The notes beneath the pieces are model-generated. The model was given only the letters and a program-made list of their open reading frames with translations, had not been told where the DNA came from and searched no databases. A stretch of 33,737 nucleotides of DNA from an uncultured bacterium (GTDB taxonomy: Bacteria > Bacillota_I > Bacilli_A > RF39 > UBA660). Position numbers and translations under genes: made by a program. The stretch is from assembly GCA_948433885.1 (NCBI GenBank), contig CAOJEC010000013.1, positions 1-33,737 of the forward strand, written 5' to 3'. Each line of letters opens with the position of its first letter. Position 1 is the stretch's first letter. Positions 1-8,297 of the stretch are shown piece by piece.

Positions 1-64
1 GTACGGTGGTGTGAGAGGGGCGAAATAATTTAATTATTTCTCTCTACTCGATTTTGGAGGACAC

Positions 65-436
65 ATGATTTTGCTTACCATCGACACTTTTTGTAAAGAT
101 CTTTCCCCAATACTTAAAATGATCGGGGACGTTTTGGCCATCTTCAAGTTATTCATCCCTTTGATCTTGATCACTTTGTGCATCTTCGATATAGGCGCTG
201 CCGTCATATCCAATAAACCTGCCAAAGTAAAAGAAAAAATCATAAATTGCGTCAAAAAATTGGCCTTCAGTGTTCTCATCTTCTTCATACCTCTCGTATG
301 TATGGTAATCTTCGGATTCGTCGATCGATTCCGCTTGACAATAGAAAACTCCGGCATAGACTACGAAGTTTGCTACACTTGCATGTTCGATCCGAATGAC
401 AATGTATGCGTCGCAGCTGTAGAATGTGCCAAATGA
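65..436 (+). CDS. VirB2/TrbC-like small membrane protein (pilin-like) of a type IV secretion locus
   Basis: The 123-residue product has no long soluble domain. It has two hydrophobic segments (about residues 26-47 and 65-86) separated by a short basic loop (KPAKVKEK), the layout of VirB2/TrbC pilin subunits. The C-terminal tail carries C103, C106 and C115 in the pattern C-x2-C-x-FDPN-x3-C, which recurs with identical spacing in the protein at 4811-5308. A strong ribosome-binding site (GGAGG) lies just before ATG 65. An AT-rich inverted repeat (GAAATAAT/ATTATTTC, 22-40) precedes it, and the window edge hides the rest of the upstream region. The neighbours are T4SS genes, so a pilus or channel subunit is the best inference. 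No signal peptide is obvious, so TM1 may act as the membrane signal. Family assignment rests on topology and context, not on a recognised catalytic motif. Confidence 0.6.
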   Translation: MILLTIDTFCKDLSPILKMIGDVLAIFKLFIPLILITLCIFDIGAAVISNKPAKVKEKIINCVKKLAFSVLIFFIPLVCMVIFGFVDRFRLTIENSGIDYEVCYTCMFDPNDNVCVAAVECAK

Positions 437-448
437 CACTTTCACATA

Positions 449-477
449 TTGTCATAGTCCAATCATTTTGTTATAAT
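449..477 (+). promoter_or_regulatory. Promoter for the gene at 498
   Basis: TTGTCA (449-454) and TATAAT (472-477) are separated by 17 nt, and the -10 box is extended (TGtTATAAT). The gene at 498 starts 20 nt downstream, behind the ribosome-binding site AGGTGA, leaving a very short leader. An inverted repeat ATGACA/TGTCAT overlaps the -35 box. Confidence 0.7.
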
Positions 478-497
478 GAATTAGAAATAGGTGAATT

Positions 498-1694
498 ATG
501 AAAAAAAGATCATTTTTAAATACATTATTAATCCTTACAGTTTTATTTATGAGTACCATGAACGTACTTGCAGATACCGAAATAGGTATGGATAAAACCG
601 TCCAAGAAAAAAAAGCCATCTTACTTTGCGAATACAAAGATAACGAAAATAATGTTCAAAATAGAATTTATTATATCTTCGATACTACAAATTATACAAA
701 TCAATCGGGACCTTGGGTATATTTTTACCGTTTGAATGGATCTTTGAGGTATCTCATGAATCCCGTTACAAATGCGAATTTTTCTTTAGGAAAATTCGAT
801 CAGGTATTTCAAAATGCTCGAACTAGTTACCAACAAGACGGCAAAAGAATGGAATCATCATTTGAAAATACTTTCAAATGTCCAAAAAATGCTTTTGCAG
901 ACTTAGATTTTTTTGACGAAGTATGTTATGGAGACTTCGATACATGTGGAACTAATTTCGAGTATGGTCCTTTTAAGTTGAACGAGGAAGCAAATACATT
1001 TTACAAAATAATCGACGATTATGCTGCATCGCTAATTGCGGATAAAAGTAATATAGATCTTCTTATAAAGGGATCCGACCTAACTAACTCTATAAGACAA
1101 AAACTAAAATCTTACATCATAAGTAATTATCAATTTGGAACTTCGTATGCCATGCCAGGGTTTGTCGAATACTACATCGACAATTTGAAAATAGACTCTA
1201 GCAATGTCAAAGTAACTCAAGCTATATCAGATCTCAAAAATCATGCTAAACAAGAAATTCAAAAACAAGTCGACGAAGGCAAAATAACACAAGAAGTCGC
1301 CGATAAAAAAATAGAAGAAATAGAAGATAAAAAAACAGAAGACATCATCGCAAGTGTAAATAAAGTTTCTACAAATATAAATATGAGAGACGACCCAAAT
1401 TGTAATGGACTTTTGGGCACGGATATGTCGATTATCATCAATAACATATTCAAATTCGTCCAATATTTAGGACCTGTATTGATTGCAGCCTTTTCTACAG
1501 TAGATTTCTTAAAAGCTGCAACGCAAGGCGACGACGGACAAATGAAAAAAGCTGCCGAAAGACTCATGAAGAGAATCATATGTGGAATACTTTTATTCTT
1601 CGTTCCGCTCATCTGCAGCATCATCTTGGATATCGGTGGAATCACTCTTACTGAAACATGTATCGAACGCTACGGAACTCAAGAATCTCAGTGA
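498..1694 (+). CDS. Secreted/anchored T4SS protein with C-terminal VirB2-like two-helix domain
   Basis: This 398-residue protein begins with a signal peptide (basic MKKR, hydrophobic stretch to about residue 25, then VLA/D). The ectodomain has several cysteines (CPKN, DEVCYG, DTCGTN) and a highly charged segment (about residues 245-290) that is likely helical or coiled. The last 90 residues hold two hydrophobic segments (about 315-336 and 357-378) joined by a polar loop (TQGDDGQMKKAAERLMKR). They resemble the pilin-like proteins at 65-436 and 4811-5308, including the phrase FFVPLIC that matches FFIPLVC in the first. It therefore looks like a pilin-type membrane domain with a large extracellular N-terminal extension. 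It has its own promoter and a strong terminator, so it is probably monocistronic. The ectodomain is not recognised. Surface-exposed T4SS component is an inference. Confidence 0.5.
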   Translation: MKKRSFLNTLLILTVLFMSTMNVLADTEIGMDKTVQEKKAILLCEYKDNENNVQNRIYYIFDTTNYTNQSGPWVYFYRLNGSLRYLMNPVTNANFSLGKFDQVFQNARTSYQQDGKRMESSFENTFKCPKNAFADLDFFDEVCYGDFDTCGTNFEYGPFKLNEEANTFYKIIDDYAASLIADKSNIDLLIKGSDLTNSIRQKLKSYIISNYQFGTSYAMPGFVEYYIDNLKIDSSNVKVTQAISDLKNHAKQEIQKQVDEGKITQEVADKKIEEIEDKKTEDIIASVNKVSTNINMRDDPNCNGLLGTDMSIIINNIFKFVQYLGPVLIAAFSTVDFLKAATQGDDGQMKKAAERLMKRIICGILLFFVPLICSIILDIGGITLTETCIERYGTQESQ

Positions 1695-1702
1695 CGAATA
1701 TC

Positions 1703-1730
1703 AAAGACGATCGCGTCGTCTTTTTCTTTT
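1703..1730 (+). terminator. Rho-independent terminator
   Basis: Stem AAAGACGA (1703-1710) pairs with TCGTCTTT (1716-1723) around a TCGCG loop, followed by a T-rich run. It closes the gene at 498-1694 and separates it from the lipid cassette. Confidence 0.85.
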
Positions 1731-1788
1731 GCCATAAATTAGAACTTTAAGCATAAGATTTATTGTATTACTAAAAGAGGCACGATAT

Positions 1789-2361
1789 ATGATCTACAAA
1801 ATTTTGAGATGTGCAATTGTTCTATTTATGAACCTCGTTTACCGACCGACTATCGAAGGTAAAGAGAACATACCTCTACAAGGCTCAGTCATCCTAGCAG
1901 GAAATCACACCGATTATCTAGACTGGTTTCTCGTCGTAAGTTCGACTAAAAGAACCGTTCACTTTTTGGGAAAGCACACCTTGTTCAAGTGGCCACTAAA
2001 ATCACTCATGAGAGCCATGCACGTCATCCCGGTCGACAGGACAAAAGCAAAAAATGACCAAGCCTTAACAGCATCCGAACGCGTTTTAAAAAACGGAGAA
2101 GCATTGGGCATTTTCCCGGAAGGAACAATCAACAGAACTTCGAACGAGATCTTACCTTTCAAAATGGGTGCAGTCTATCTTTCGAAGAAGACGAACAGTC
2201 CGATCGTGCCATTTGTCATCACAGGAAAATATCGATGCTTTAAGAGGGGACTGAAATTGACATTCCTCGAACCGATCGAAGTGATAGATGAACATTTACA
2301 AAATGAGAACGAATCGTTCATGGCGAAAATAAAACGTAAATTGGAAGGAAAAATTGAATGA
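1789..2361 (+). CDS. plsC: 1-acyl-sn-glycerol-3-phosphate acyltransferase (PlsC family), copy 1
   Basis: The 190-residue product has the acyltransferase HX4D motif (NHTDYLD, about residues 40-46), an FPEGT motif near residue 110, and the short N-terminal hydrophobic segment of membrane-associated PlsC enzymes. The family transfers a fatty acyl group to lysophosphatidic acid to make phosphatidic acid on the cytoplasmic membrane face. Its stop codon overlaps the start of the acyl-CoA ligase gene (ATGA at 2358-2361), so the two are translationally coupled. A second PlsC paralogue follows the ligase. Together they form a three-gene acyl-activation and transfer cassette. Which paralogue handles which acyl position or acceptor cannot be seen. 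Confidence 0.85.
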   Translation: MIYKILRCAIVLFMNLVYRPTIEGKENIPLQGSVILAGNHTDYLDWFLVVSSTKRTVHFLGKHTLFKWPLKSLMRAMHVIPVDRTKAKNDQALTASERVLKNGEALGIFPEGTINRTSNEILPFKMGAVYLSKKTNSPIVPFVITGKYRCFKRGLKLTFLEPIEVIDEHLQNENESFMAKIKRKLEGKIE

Positions 2362-4136
2362 AATTGATGAATTTTTTTGAGAAGTTTTTCGATGAAGAAA
2401 AAGTGTCTTCATCTTATGAATACTACGACGAAAAAACAAAAAGCTTGAAGTTTTCTAACGCATCCATATACGAATACCTGCGTGAATCCATAAAAGATGA
2501 AACCGATCTCTATGCGATCAACTATTTCGACACGCGTATCACTTACGGCGAGCTGTTTAGAAATATAAATCTGATCGCCAAAAGTCTAAAATATTTGGGA
2601 GTAAAAAGGGGTGATATAGTTACAATATGCATGCCGAACACTCCTGAAGCAATCGAAGTCTTTTATGCCGTCAACAAAATAGGCGCAATATCCGACATGA
2701 TTCATCCTCTTTCATCTAAAAGAGAAATCGTAGAATACTTAAAAAAATCTCGCTCGCGCATATTGTTCTTGTACGATCAAAATTACAAAAAAGTATGTGA
2801 CGAACTAGAGTCGACCGACGTATATAGAACCATCTTGATGTCCGTATCATTTTCGATGCCACGTTTGACTAAACTTTTTTATGACCTCAGTCATCCTTTG
2901 AAATTAGAAAGCGACGAACAGACAGGAACTTATCTAAATTGGAAAGAATTTTTGAACCTAGGCTACCTTTACAGAACTCAAACTGAAACTAAAATACATC
3001 ATAAATCTATGGCTTTGATTCTCCACAGTGGAGGAACGACAGGAACTCCGAAAGGAGTAATGATATCCAATTACAGTTTCAATGCTTTGGCAAGACAAGG
3101 GAGTATCAACGTTTTAGGAGTCGAACCGTGCGATAAGATGGTAACCGTTCTACCCATTTTTCACGGTTTTGGACTAGGAGTATGTGTCCATTGTCCATTG
3201 AGTCTAAAAGTAGAAGTAATATTGATGCCCGAATTCGATCCCAAAAGATTTGCCAAAATTATATCCAAATACGAGCCTCAAGTCCTAGCGGGCGTCCCAT
3301 CACTCTTCGATACATTGATACATCTCCCTCTCTTTAAAGGAGTCGATTTGTCATCTCTCAAATACATGATAAGTGGAGGAGATAGCATGAGCATCGAGAT
3401 GGAAACCAAAATAAACTCGTTCTTAAAAGAACACAAATCTAATATCGTATTATCCAAAGGATATGGCATGACCGAGAGCTTAGCCGCGACTATATATACA
3501 TTTGAAGACTCCAACAAACCGGGATCGATCGGTACGCCGATGATCGGTAATCACGTCGTAATATGTAAGCCTAACACGATAGAAAAGCTCGAAAACGGCA
3601 TCGAAGGTGAAATATGTGTAACAGGTCCTACCTTGATGACGGGTTATTATGAAGAGCCAATAGAAACTCAAAAAGTTTTGAAAAAACACAAAGACGGAAA
3701 ACTGTGGCTCCATACAGGAGATTCCGGTTATGTCGATGACTTTGGATGTGTTTATTTCACAGGCAGATTGAAAAGAATGATCGTCTCGAGTGGATTCAAC
3801 ATTTATCCTAATCACGTAGAAAATGTTCTCACTAAACATCCCAAAGTAAAATCGTGCTGTGTCATCGGCATACCTCATCCTCATAAGATGAAAGTTTTGA
3901 AGGCATACATCATCTTAGAAGATAAATTTACTCCGTCGGTCAAAATAGAAGCCGAACTGCGAATTCTTTGCCGCGAGCACTTGGCAGGATACTCTCAACC
4001 GAGAGAATACGAGTTTGTCGAAGATTTGCCGAAGACGATGTACAACAAGACTGATTACAAAAAACTAGAAAGAGAAGAGGAGAGAGTCTATGAACGAAGA
4101 AGAAAAAATCGAACCGATGAAAGAATGGGGCTATAG
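2358..4136 (+). CDS. AMP-forming acyl-CoA/acyl-ACP synthetase (ANL superfamily)
   Basis: The 592-residue product has the full set of ANL adenylation motifs: the phosphate-binding loop SGGTTGTPKG, the GYGMTES motif, HTGDSGY plus FTGRLKRMI at the hinge to the C-terminal domain, and a C-terminal NKTDYKK region holding the likely catalytic lysine. SSGFNIYPNHVE is typical of acyl-CoA synthetases. The family activates a carboxylate as acyl-AMP and passes it to CoA or another thiol. Being sandwiched between two PlsC genes, with a 4-nt overlap upstream and a 47-nt overlap downstream, points to fatty acids as substrate and a role in salvaging exogenous acyl chains into phospholipid. Exact chain preference cannot be read from sequence. 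Confidence 0.82.
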   Translation: MKLMNFFEKFFDEEKVSSSYEYYDEKTKSLKFSNASIYEYLRESIKDETDLYAINYFDTRITYGELFRNINLIAKSLKYLGVKRGDIVTICMPNTPEAIEVFYAVNKIGAISDMIHPLSSKREIVEYLKKSRSRILFLYDQNYKKVCDELESTDVYRTILMSVSFSMPRLTKLFYDLSHPLKLESDEQTGTYLNWKEFLNLGYLYRTQTETKIHHKSMALILHSGGTTGTPKGVMISNYSFNALARQGSINVLGVEPCDKMVTVLPIFHGFGLGVCVHCPLSLKVEVILMPEFDPKRFAKIISKYEPQVLAGVPSLFDTLIHLPLFKGVDLSSLKYMISGGDSMSIEMETKINSFLKEHKSNIVLSKGYGMTESLAATIYTFEDSNKPGSIGTPMIGNHVVICKPNTIEKLENGIEGEICVTGPTLMTGYYEEPIETQKVLKKHKDGKLWLHTGDSGYVDDFGCVYFTGRLKRMIVSSGFNIYPNHVENVLTKHPKVKSCCVIGIPHPHKMKVLKAYIILEDKFTPSVKIEAELRILCREHLAGYSQPREYEFVEDLPKTMYNKTDYKKLEREEERVYERRRKNRTDERMGL

Positions 4137-4698
4137 ATTTCTAAAACCCATACTATCTCCGATTTTCAAACTGTACTATCGGCCAAAAATATACGGTAGT
4201 GAAATAATTCCCACGGAAGGACCGATCATATTAACAGGCAACCACAAACACATACTAGATCAATGCCTAGTGATCATCTCGACTAAAAGAGTCGTTCACT
4301 ACATGGCCAAAAAAGAATATTTCGACGGTCCATTCGCATGGTTCTTCAAGTTTGTAGGAGCCATCTCAGTCGATCGAAGTATACACGACGAAGAAGCTAA
4401 AAGAAAAGCCAAGACAGTTTTAAAACAGTCGAAAGCTTTGGGCATATTTCCAGAAGGCACCCGCAACAAAACGAAAACGACACTTCTACCATTCAAAAAG
4501 GGTACGGTTCGCTTGGCCCAAGAAAACGACGCTACCATAGTACCTTTTGCAATCAAGGGAGAATACAAGTTTTGGAAAAATGACCTTCGTATAATATTTG
4601 GAACTCCGTTCAAAGTTTCAAAAGATGAAGATTTAAATACAGCAAATGAACGTCTTTACCAGTCGATTGAAAGTATATTGCTCGATGAAAAATTATGA
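4090..4698 (+). CDS. plsC: 1-acyl-sn-glycerol-3-phosphate acyltransferase (PlsC family), copy 2
   Basis: This 202-residue paralogue of the gene at 1789 has HX4D as NHKHILD, an FPEGTRN motif and the shared sequence STKRVVHYM. The start at 4090 is supported by AGAGGAGA immediately upstream, although it places 47 nt inside the ligase gene. A later in-frame ATG (MKEWGY) is an alternative that would shorten the protein by 9 residues. It ends the lipid cassette and is followed by a terminator. The long overlap argues for tight co-translation with the ligase. It differs enough from copy 1 to suggest division of labour, perhaps by acceptor or acyl donor. Confidence 0.83.
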   Translation: MNEEEKIEPMKEWGYRFLKPILSPIFKLYYRPKIYGSEIIPTEGPIILTGNHKHILDQCLVIISTKRVVHYMAKKEYFDGPFAWFFKFVGAISVDRSIHDEEAKRKAKTVLKQSKALGIFPEGTRNKTKTTLLPFKKGTVRLAQENDATIVPFAIKGEYKFWKNDLRIIFGTPFKVSKDEDLNTANERLYQSIESILLDEKL

Positions 4699-4703
4699 CA
4701 TCG

Positions 4704-4729
4704 AAAGAGTTTTTGTAACTCTTTTTTTG
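4704..4729 (+). terminator. Rho-independent terminator after the lipid cassette
   Basis: AAAGAGTT (4704-4711) pairs with AACTCTTT (4717-4724), with T residues continuing to about 4728. Confidence 0.8.
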
Positions 4730-4737
4730 TTGTTCTG

Positions 4738-4793
4738 AATAAAGCATTTTAGGGCAATTATTGCTTTATTATATCTAAATATTATGTTATAAT
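4738..4793 (+). promoter_or_regulatory. Promoter with a 9-bp inverted repeat over the -35 region
   Basis: AATAAAGCA (4738-4746) and TGCTTTATT (4762-4770) form a perfect 9-bp inverted repeat with a 15-nt centre. It ends where the -35 box should lie for the extended -10 element TGtTATAAT (4785-4793). The -35 itself is poor, so a protein bound at the repeat could either activate or block the T4SS operon that starts at 4811. The promoter call is firm, the operator role is inferred. Confidence 0.55.
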
Positions 4794-4810
4794 TTTGATA
4801 TGGTGAAATT

Positions 4811-5308
4811 ATGAAAAAGATTGTTATTTGTATTTTGATACTTTTTACGTGCATATTTGCACCCGCGACCGAGGTCTATGCGAGCAATAACTTCGCACTT
4901 TCACATGTCGAACTATTCGATGGAGATAGACCCGACATAGATGTGACTGATTATGATCGAGACGATCATTTCGATACAAACTGTCAAGACTTGGCTAGAA
5001 CCATCCGAATAGGAGGAATCTTGATCTTGATTGTCAAGATAGTATTACCTCTAGTCATCATTGCCAAATCGACTTTCGACATCGGAAAAATTGCTATTTC
5101 GGGAAATCAAGGAGACCTTCAAAAAGCTGGAAAAAAATTGGGCGTCTCCATCGCGGCAGCGATAGTGATCTTTTTCTTACCAACTTTAATCAACACGGTA
5201 TTCAGTTTTATAGGTGGTTTTGAAGATGCACGAACGGCCGATTCTAAAATATGTGTGGCTTGTATATTCGATCCGAACAGTCCTGATTGTACCGATTATA
5301 TCAAATAG
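4811..5308 (+). CDS. VirB2/TrbC-like pilin-type membrane protein with signal peptide
   Basis: The 165-residue product has a signal peptide (MKKIVI start, VYA/S near residue 24), an acidic segment (residues 36-55), and two hydrophobic segments (about 67-90 and 112-136) separated by a polar loop (SGNQGDLQKAGKKLG). The tail C148-x2-C151-x-FDPN-x3-C160 matches the tail of the protein at 65-436 exactly in spacing. Topology fits a mature two-helix pilin of the VirB2/TrbC class, expected to be membrane-inserted before assembly. It lies 13 nt before the VirB6-like gene and heads the main T4SS operon, which is where many Gram-positive systems place their pilin-like gene. Confidence 0.65.
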   Translation: MKKIVICILILFTCIFAPATEVYASNNFALSHVELFDGDRPDIDVTDYDRDDHFDTNCQDLARTIRIGGILILIVKIVLPLVIIAKSTFDIGKIAISGNQGDLQKAGKKLGVSIAAAIVIFFLPTLINTVFSFIGGFEDARTADSKICVACIFDPNSPDCTDYIK

Positions 5309-5321
5309 GGAGGTGTAAAAG

Positions 5322-7427
5322 ATGTTAAACACATTCATGCTGACAGGTGGAAACTTCATCATAGATGCTCTTAAACACCTCACTTTTGCTTTGGATAAAG
5401 CCATATATTCACTAGTTCAATTTGCATATTCGGTCTTCTATTACTTGGCCAACGCTACTATTTTGAACGAAACGATAGTGACCAATTTTACTTATAGAAT
5501 GTATACCTTATTGGGTATCATAATGGTCTTCGTTTTGGCATTCAACTTGTTGAGTTACATCGTCGACCCGGATAAAATTACCGACAAGAAGACAGGCGCA
5601 TCTTCGTTTGTAAAGGATGTCATTTTGGCCATCGTCATAATTTCTGTCTCACCGATGCTTTTCACAAAATTATATTCACTACAGTCTAAAATACTTACTT
5701 CTGGAGTAATCGAAAATCTCGTATTAGGTGGAGCAACTTCGGAAGGTGCAACTAACGCCGAAAACTGGGCAACAGGAGAGAATAGCGATAAATCGTTGAC
5801 TCAATACTACGTCGATAACGGTGGAAATACGATGGTTGCCTCTGTATACGTCGCTTTTCTATATCCAGCGGGCGGAAAATTTACTGCACTGGATTGTAAA
5901 CCTACAGCAAGCGAAAATGGTCAATATACAAATTATTGTGATGCATATAGAAAAGTCAAAGAAGGCTACGGTCTAGGAGCATTCGGCGATTTCATTGCCA
6001 ACGACGACTACGAATACACGCCGTTCTTGACGACAGTCGCCGGCATTGTACTTTTATTCTTCATGCTATCATTTTGTATAAACTTGGCCAAACGTGTCGG
6101 AAAGATGGCACTCATTCAACTGATTGCACCTGTTCCGGTGACACTCGAACTATTACCTAACAAAAAGGGCTTGAGAGATAACTGGTTAAAAACTTTAGGT
6201 AAAGTTTACATAGAAGTTTTCTTCTATCTTCTCGTAATGTTCTTCATCATACTATTGATATCATTGATACCTGGAACGATCGGTAAAATATTCAGTGACA
6301 TCGTAACGGATGGAATCGGTCCAGTCAAGCTGCTAGCAACAGTTATCCTCATCTACGGACTATTACAGTTCGGTAAAGAAGCTCCTCAGATGCTCTTCGA
6401 TTTACTAGGCATCAAAACTACAGGAATCATCAAAGAAGCTGCCAAACGAGCACTTGCTTTACCAGGAGTAATGGCCGGTGCAGCCGCAACATTTGGCGGA
6501 GGCACAATCGGAAATTTTGCAAGAAATATGGCAGCTACAGACGGAAACATCGGTCAAAAACTCTTAAGTGGTGTAGGAGGAGCAGGATCTGCACTAGCGC
6601 GAAATCTTTGGGGACTGCGCAATGTACACAATGCCAAAGATTTGGCTAAATTGAGAAAAGACACCAATAAAAAAGTCATCACTGCAAGAGTCAATCGCGA
6701 TGCATATGCACATGCTCACGGAGGTACTATAGGAGGAGTTTTAGGAGGACACATTCATGACGCAGCAAGAGCAGCCAACTTAGGAACCAGAGCATTCTTC
6801 GGTGCTGAAAATGACTATCAAAAAAAGAGAGGGACAGAACGAGTATTGCAGGACTATAAAAAATTGTATAATGACAGCATTGCTAGTCTTTGGAAAAACG
6901 ATTCCCAATGGAGTGCAGCTAATTCTGAATACAATAAATACAAAAATATGATAGAATCAGGAGCAGTAAAAGCTGATGATAAAGATAATGTAACAGGAAA
7001 AGAATATGGCGAATTGAGAGATCAATACAAAAAAATGGCAGATGGCCGTAAGAATCAAGTTTTGTTGGATAAAAAATTGCAATTTATGGAAGGAGCAGGT
7101 AAACTCAATAACTTCATAGATGCAAACCAAGGTGTAAAAGGAATAACTAAAGATCGTATTAATATTGACGATATAGGTAAAATTGAAAATGTCTCTCAAG
7201 CCAATGAACAAATGAATATAGTCGATCAAATGGTAAAAGACTGGAATACATTAGTGGATGGTGCCCCTGGAGTTTCTGGAGAAGGATTTAAACCTAATTT
7301 AGACAATCTAGAAAAGGCTACTCCTTATCAAACTGAAAAGATTCAAGATAAACTTCGCGAAGATGCTAAAAAAGCTACGCAACAAGCAGCTGAACAAGCC
7401 GCTAACAAGAATGATAATAAAAAATGA
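5322..7427 (+). CDS. VirB6/TrbL-like polytopic T4SS channel protein
   Basis: The 701-residue product has an N-terminal membrane half with about six or seven hydrophobic segments. Examples are near residues 62-85 (LLGIIMVFVLAFNLLSY), 95-118, 238-262, 298-325 and 333-352. It then has a long soluble C-terminal part that is glycine- and alanine-rich around residues 385-430 and highly charged after 470. A large polytopic protein directly after the pilin gene and before VirB3- and VirB4-like genes is the VirB6/TrbL position. These proteins form the inner-membrane part of the translocation channel. The start is set by a strong ribosome-binding site (GGGAGGTG). The last part, from about residue 480, has lower-complexity, more AT-rich codons and may vary between strains. 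The family call is by topology and position. Confidence 0.65.
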   Translation: MLNTFMLTGGNFIIDALKHLTFALDKAIYSLVQFAYSVFYYLANATILNETIVTNFTYRMYTLLGIIMVFVLAFNLLSYIVDPDKITDKKTGASSFVKDVILAIVIISVSPMLFTKLYSLQSKILTSGVIENLVLGGATSEGATNAENWATGENSDKSLTQYYVDNGGNTMVASVYVAFLYPAGGKFTALDCKPTASENGQYTNYCDAYRKVKEGYGLGAFGDFIANDDYEYTPFLTTVAGIVLLFFMLSFCINLAKRVGKMALIQLIAPVPVTLELLPNKKGLRDNWLKTLGKVYIEVFFYLLVMFFIILLISLIPGTIGKIFSDIVTDGIGPVKLLATVILIYGLLQFGKEAPQMLFDLLGIKTTGIIKEAAKRALALPGVMAGAAATFGGGTIGNFARNMAATDGNIGQKLLSGVGGAGSALARNLWGLRNVHNAKDLAKLRKDTNKKVITARVNRDAYAHAHGGTIGGVLGGHIHDAARAANLGTRAFFGAENDYQKKRGTERVLQDYKKLYNDSIASLWKNDSQWSAANSEYNKYKNMIESGAVKADDKDNVTGKEYGELRDQYKKMADGRKNQVLLDKKLQFMEGAGKLNNFIDANQGVKGITKDRINIDDIGKIENVSQANEQMNIVDQMVKDWNTLVDGAPGVSGEGFKPNLDNLEKATPYQTEKIQDKLREDAKKATQQAAEQAANKNDNKK

Positions 7428-7444
7428 GAAAAGAGGAATAAAGG

Positions 7445-7765
7445 ATGAATGGCAATTATTTGATTCCGGCCAACTCGAAAAAGTCGGAAATGATACTAGG
7501 TTTATTTACACCAGTCGATTTGATACTGTTTGCCAGTGGAATAGGGCTGACAGTCATCTTGTTGCTTGCAATACATACTGACTCGCTAGGAGGAATGATC
7601 TTCATCCTCATGCCCGCATTGGTCGCATCGTTTTTGGTTTTCCCTGTACCAAATTATCACAACGTATTGCAACTTATTATAAATATATATACGTTCTTTT
7701 TCGTAAGACAAAGGACTTATAAATGGAGAGGTTGGTGTTATAAAAATGGCCGTGACAAACAATAA
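7445..7765 (+). CDS. VirB3/PrgI-like small membrane protein
   Basis: The 106-residue product has two closely spaced hydrophobic segments (about residues 23-45 and 48-68), then an amphipathic tail ending in FFVRQRTYKWRGW. A short two-helix protein with an aromatic-basic C-terminus immediately before the VirB4 N-terminal gene is typical of the VirB3/PrgI/TcpE class, which anchors the VirB4 ATPase to the membrane. The gene overlaps the next one by 20 nt. Function is inferred from context and shape. Confidence 0.6.
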   Translation: MNGNYLIPANSKKSEMILGLFTPVDLILFASGIGLTVILLLAIHTDSLGGMIFILMPALVASFLVFPVPNYHNVLQLIINIYTFFFVRQRTYKWRGWCYKNGRDKQ

Positions 7766-8297
7766 AACGACAGAGGATTGGCTTCCTATAAGAGCCATCA
7801 ACAATGGAATGATACAATTAGACAATGGATACTTGGTAACCGGAGTCAAAATAGAACCTAAAAATATATTCATATTGGATAGAGATGTACAAAACAACGT
7901 GATATTTTCACTACGTAATTTTTACAATACAATAGATTACGAATTTTGGCTCATCTCGGCCGGAAGACCTGTAGACATAAACGTCTACTTGGCGAACTTA
8001 CAAGTTCAATACAACAACACGAACAATCAACACATAAGAAAATTGTTGATGCAAGATATATCTAAAGCCAACATGTTCATGAGTACACAAATGAATGCAG
8101 TCGACACCGAATACTTCATACTTTTCAAAGAGAAAAAACCTGAAATAATACAAAAGAGACTACAAACATTGATAGGTGGACTTGCAAACTGTACATTGAA
8201 TAGCAAACAAGTATCAAACGATGACTTGCGAATGCTTCTAGATAATTTCTTCAATGGAGCAGAAAATTCGAGATTTGGGGCGGTGACTAGCGAATGA
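7746..8297 (+). CDS. VirB4-type ATPase, separate N-terminal domain protein
   Basis: The 183-residue product resembles the N-terminal domain that normally precedes the ATPase core of Gram-positive VirB4/TraE proteins: DWLPIRAINNGMIQLDNGYL, then VKIEPKNIF, then an alpha-beta region. The stop overlaps the next gene's start (ATGA at 8294-8297), and the next protein begins exactly where the family's middle domain begins. The VirB4 activity is thus likely provided by two co-translated polypeptides. There is no P-loop in this piece. A sequencing frameshift is less likely because the downstream start has its own GGCGGTG ribosome-binding site at a good distance. Confidence 0.65.
   Translation: MAVTNNKTTEDWLPIRAINNGMIQLDNGYLVTGVKIEPKNIFILDRDVQNNVIFSLRNFYNTIDYEFWLISAGRPVDINVYLANLQVQYNNTNNQHIRKLLMQDISKANMFMSTQMNAVDTEYFILFKEKKPEIIQKRLQTLIGGLANCTLNSKQVSNDDLRMLLDNFFNGAENSRFGAVTSE

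Noticed and set aside
7746-8297. VirB4 split as a sequencing error
   Set aside because: The second gene has its own ribosome-binding site and starts at a domain boundary. The error reading is kept only as an alternative.
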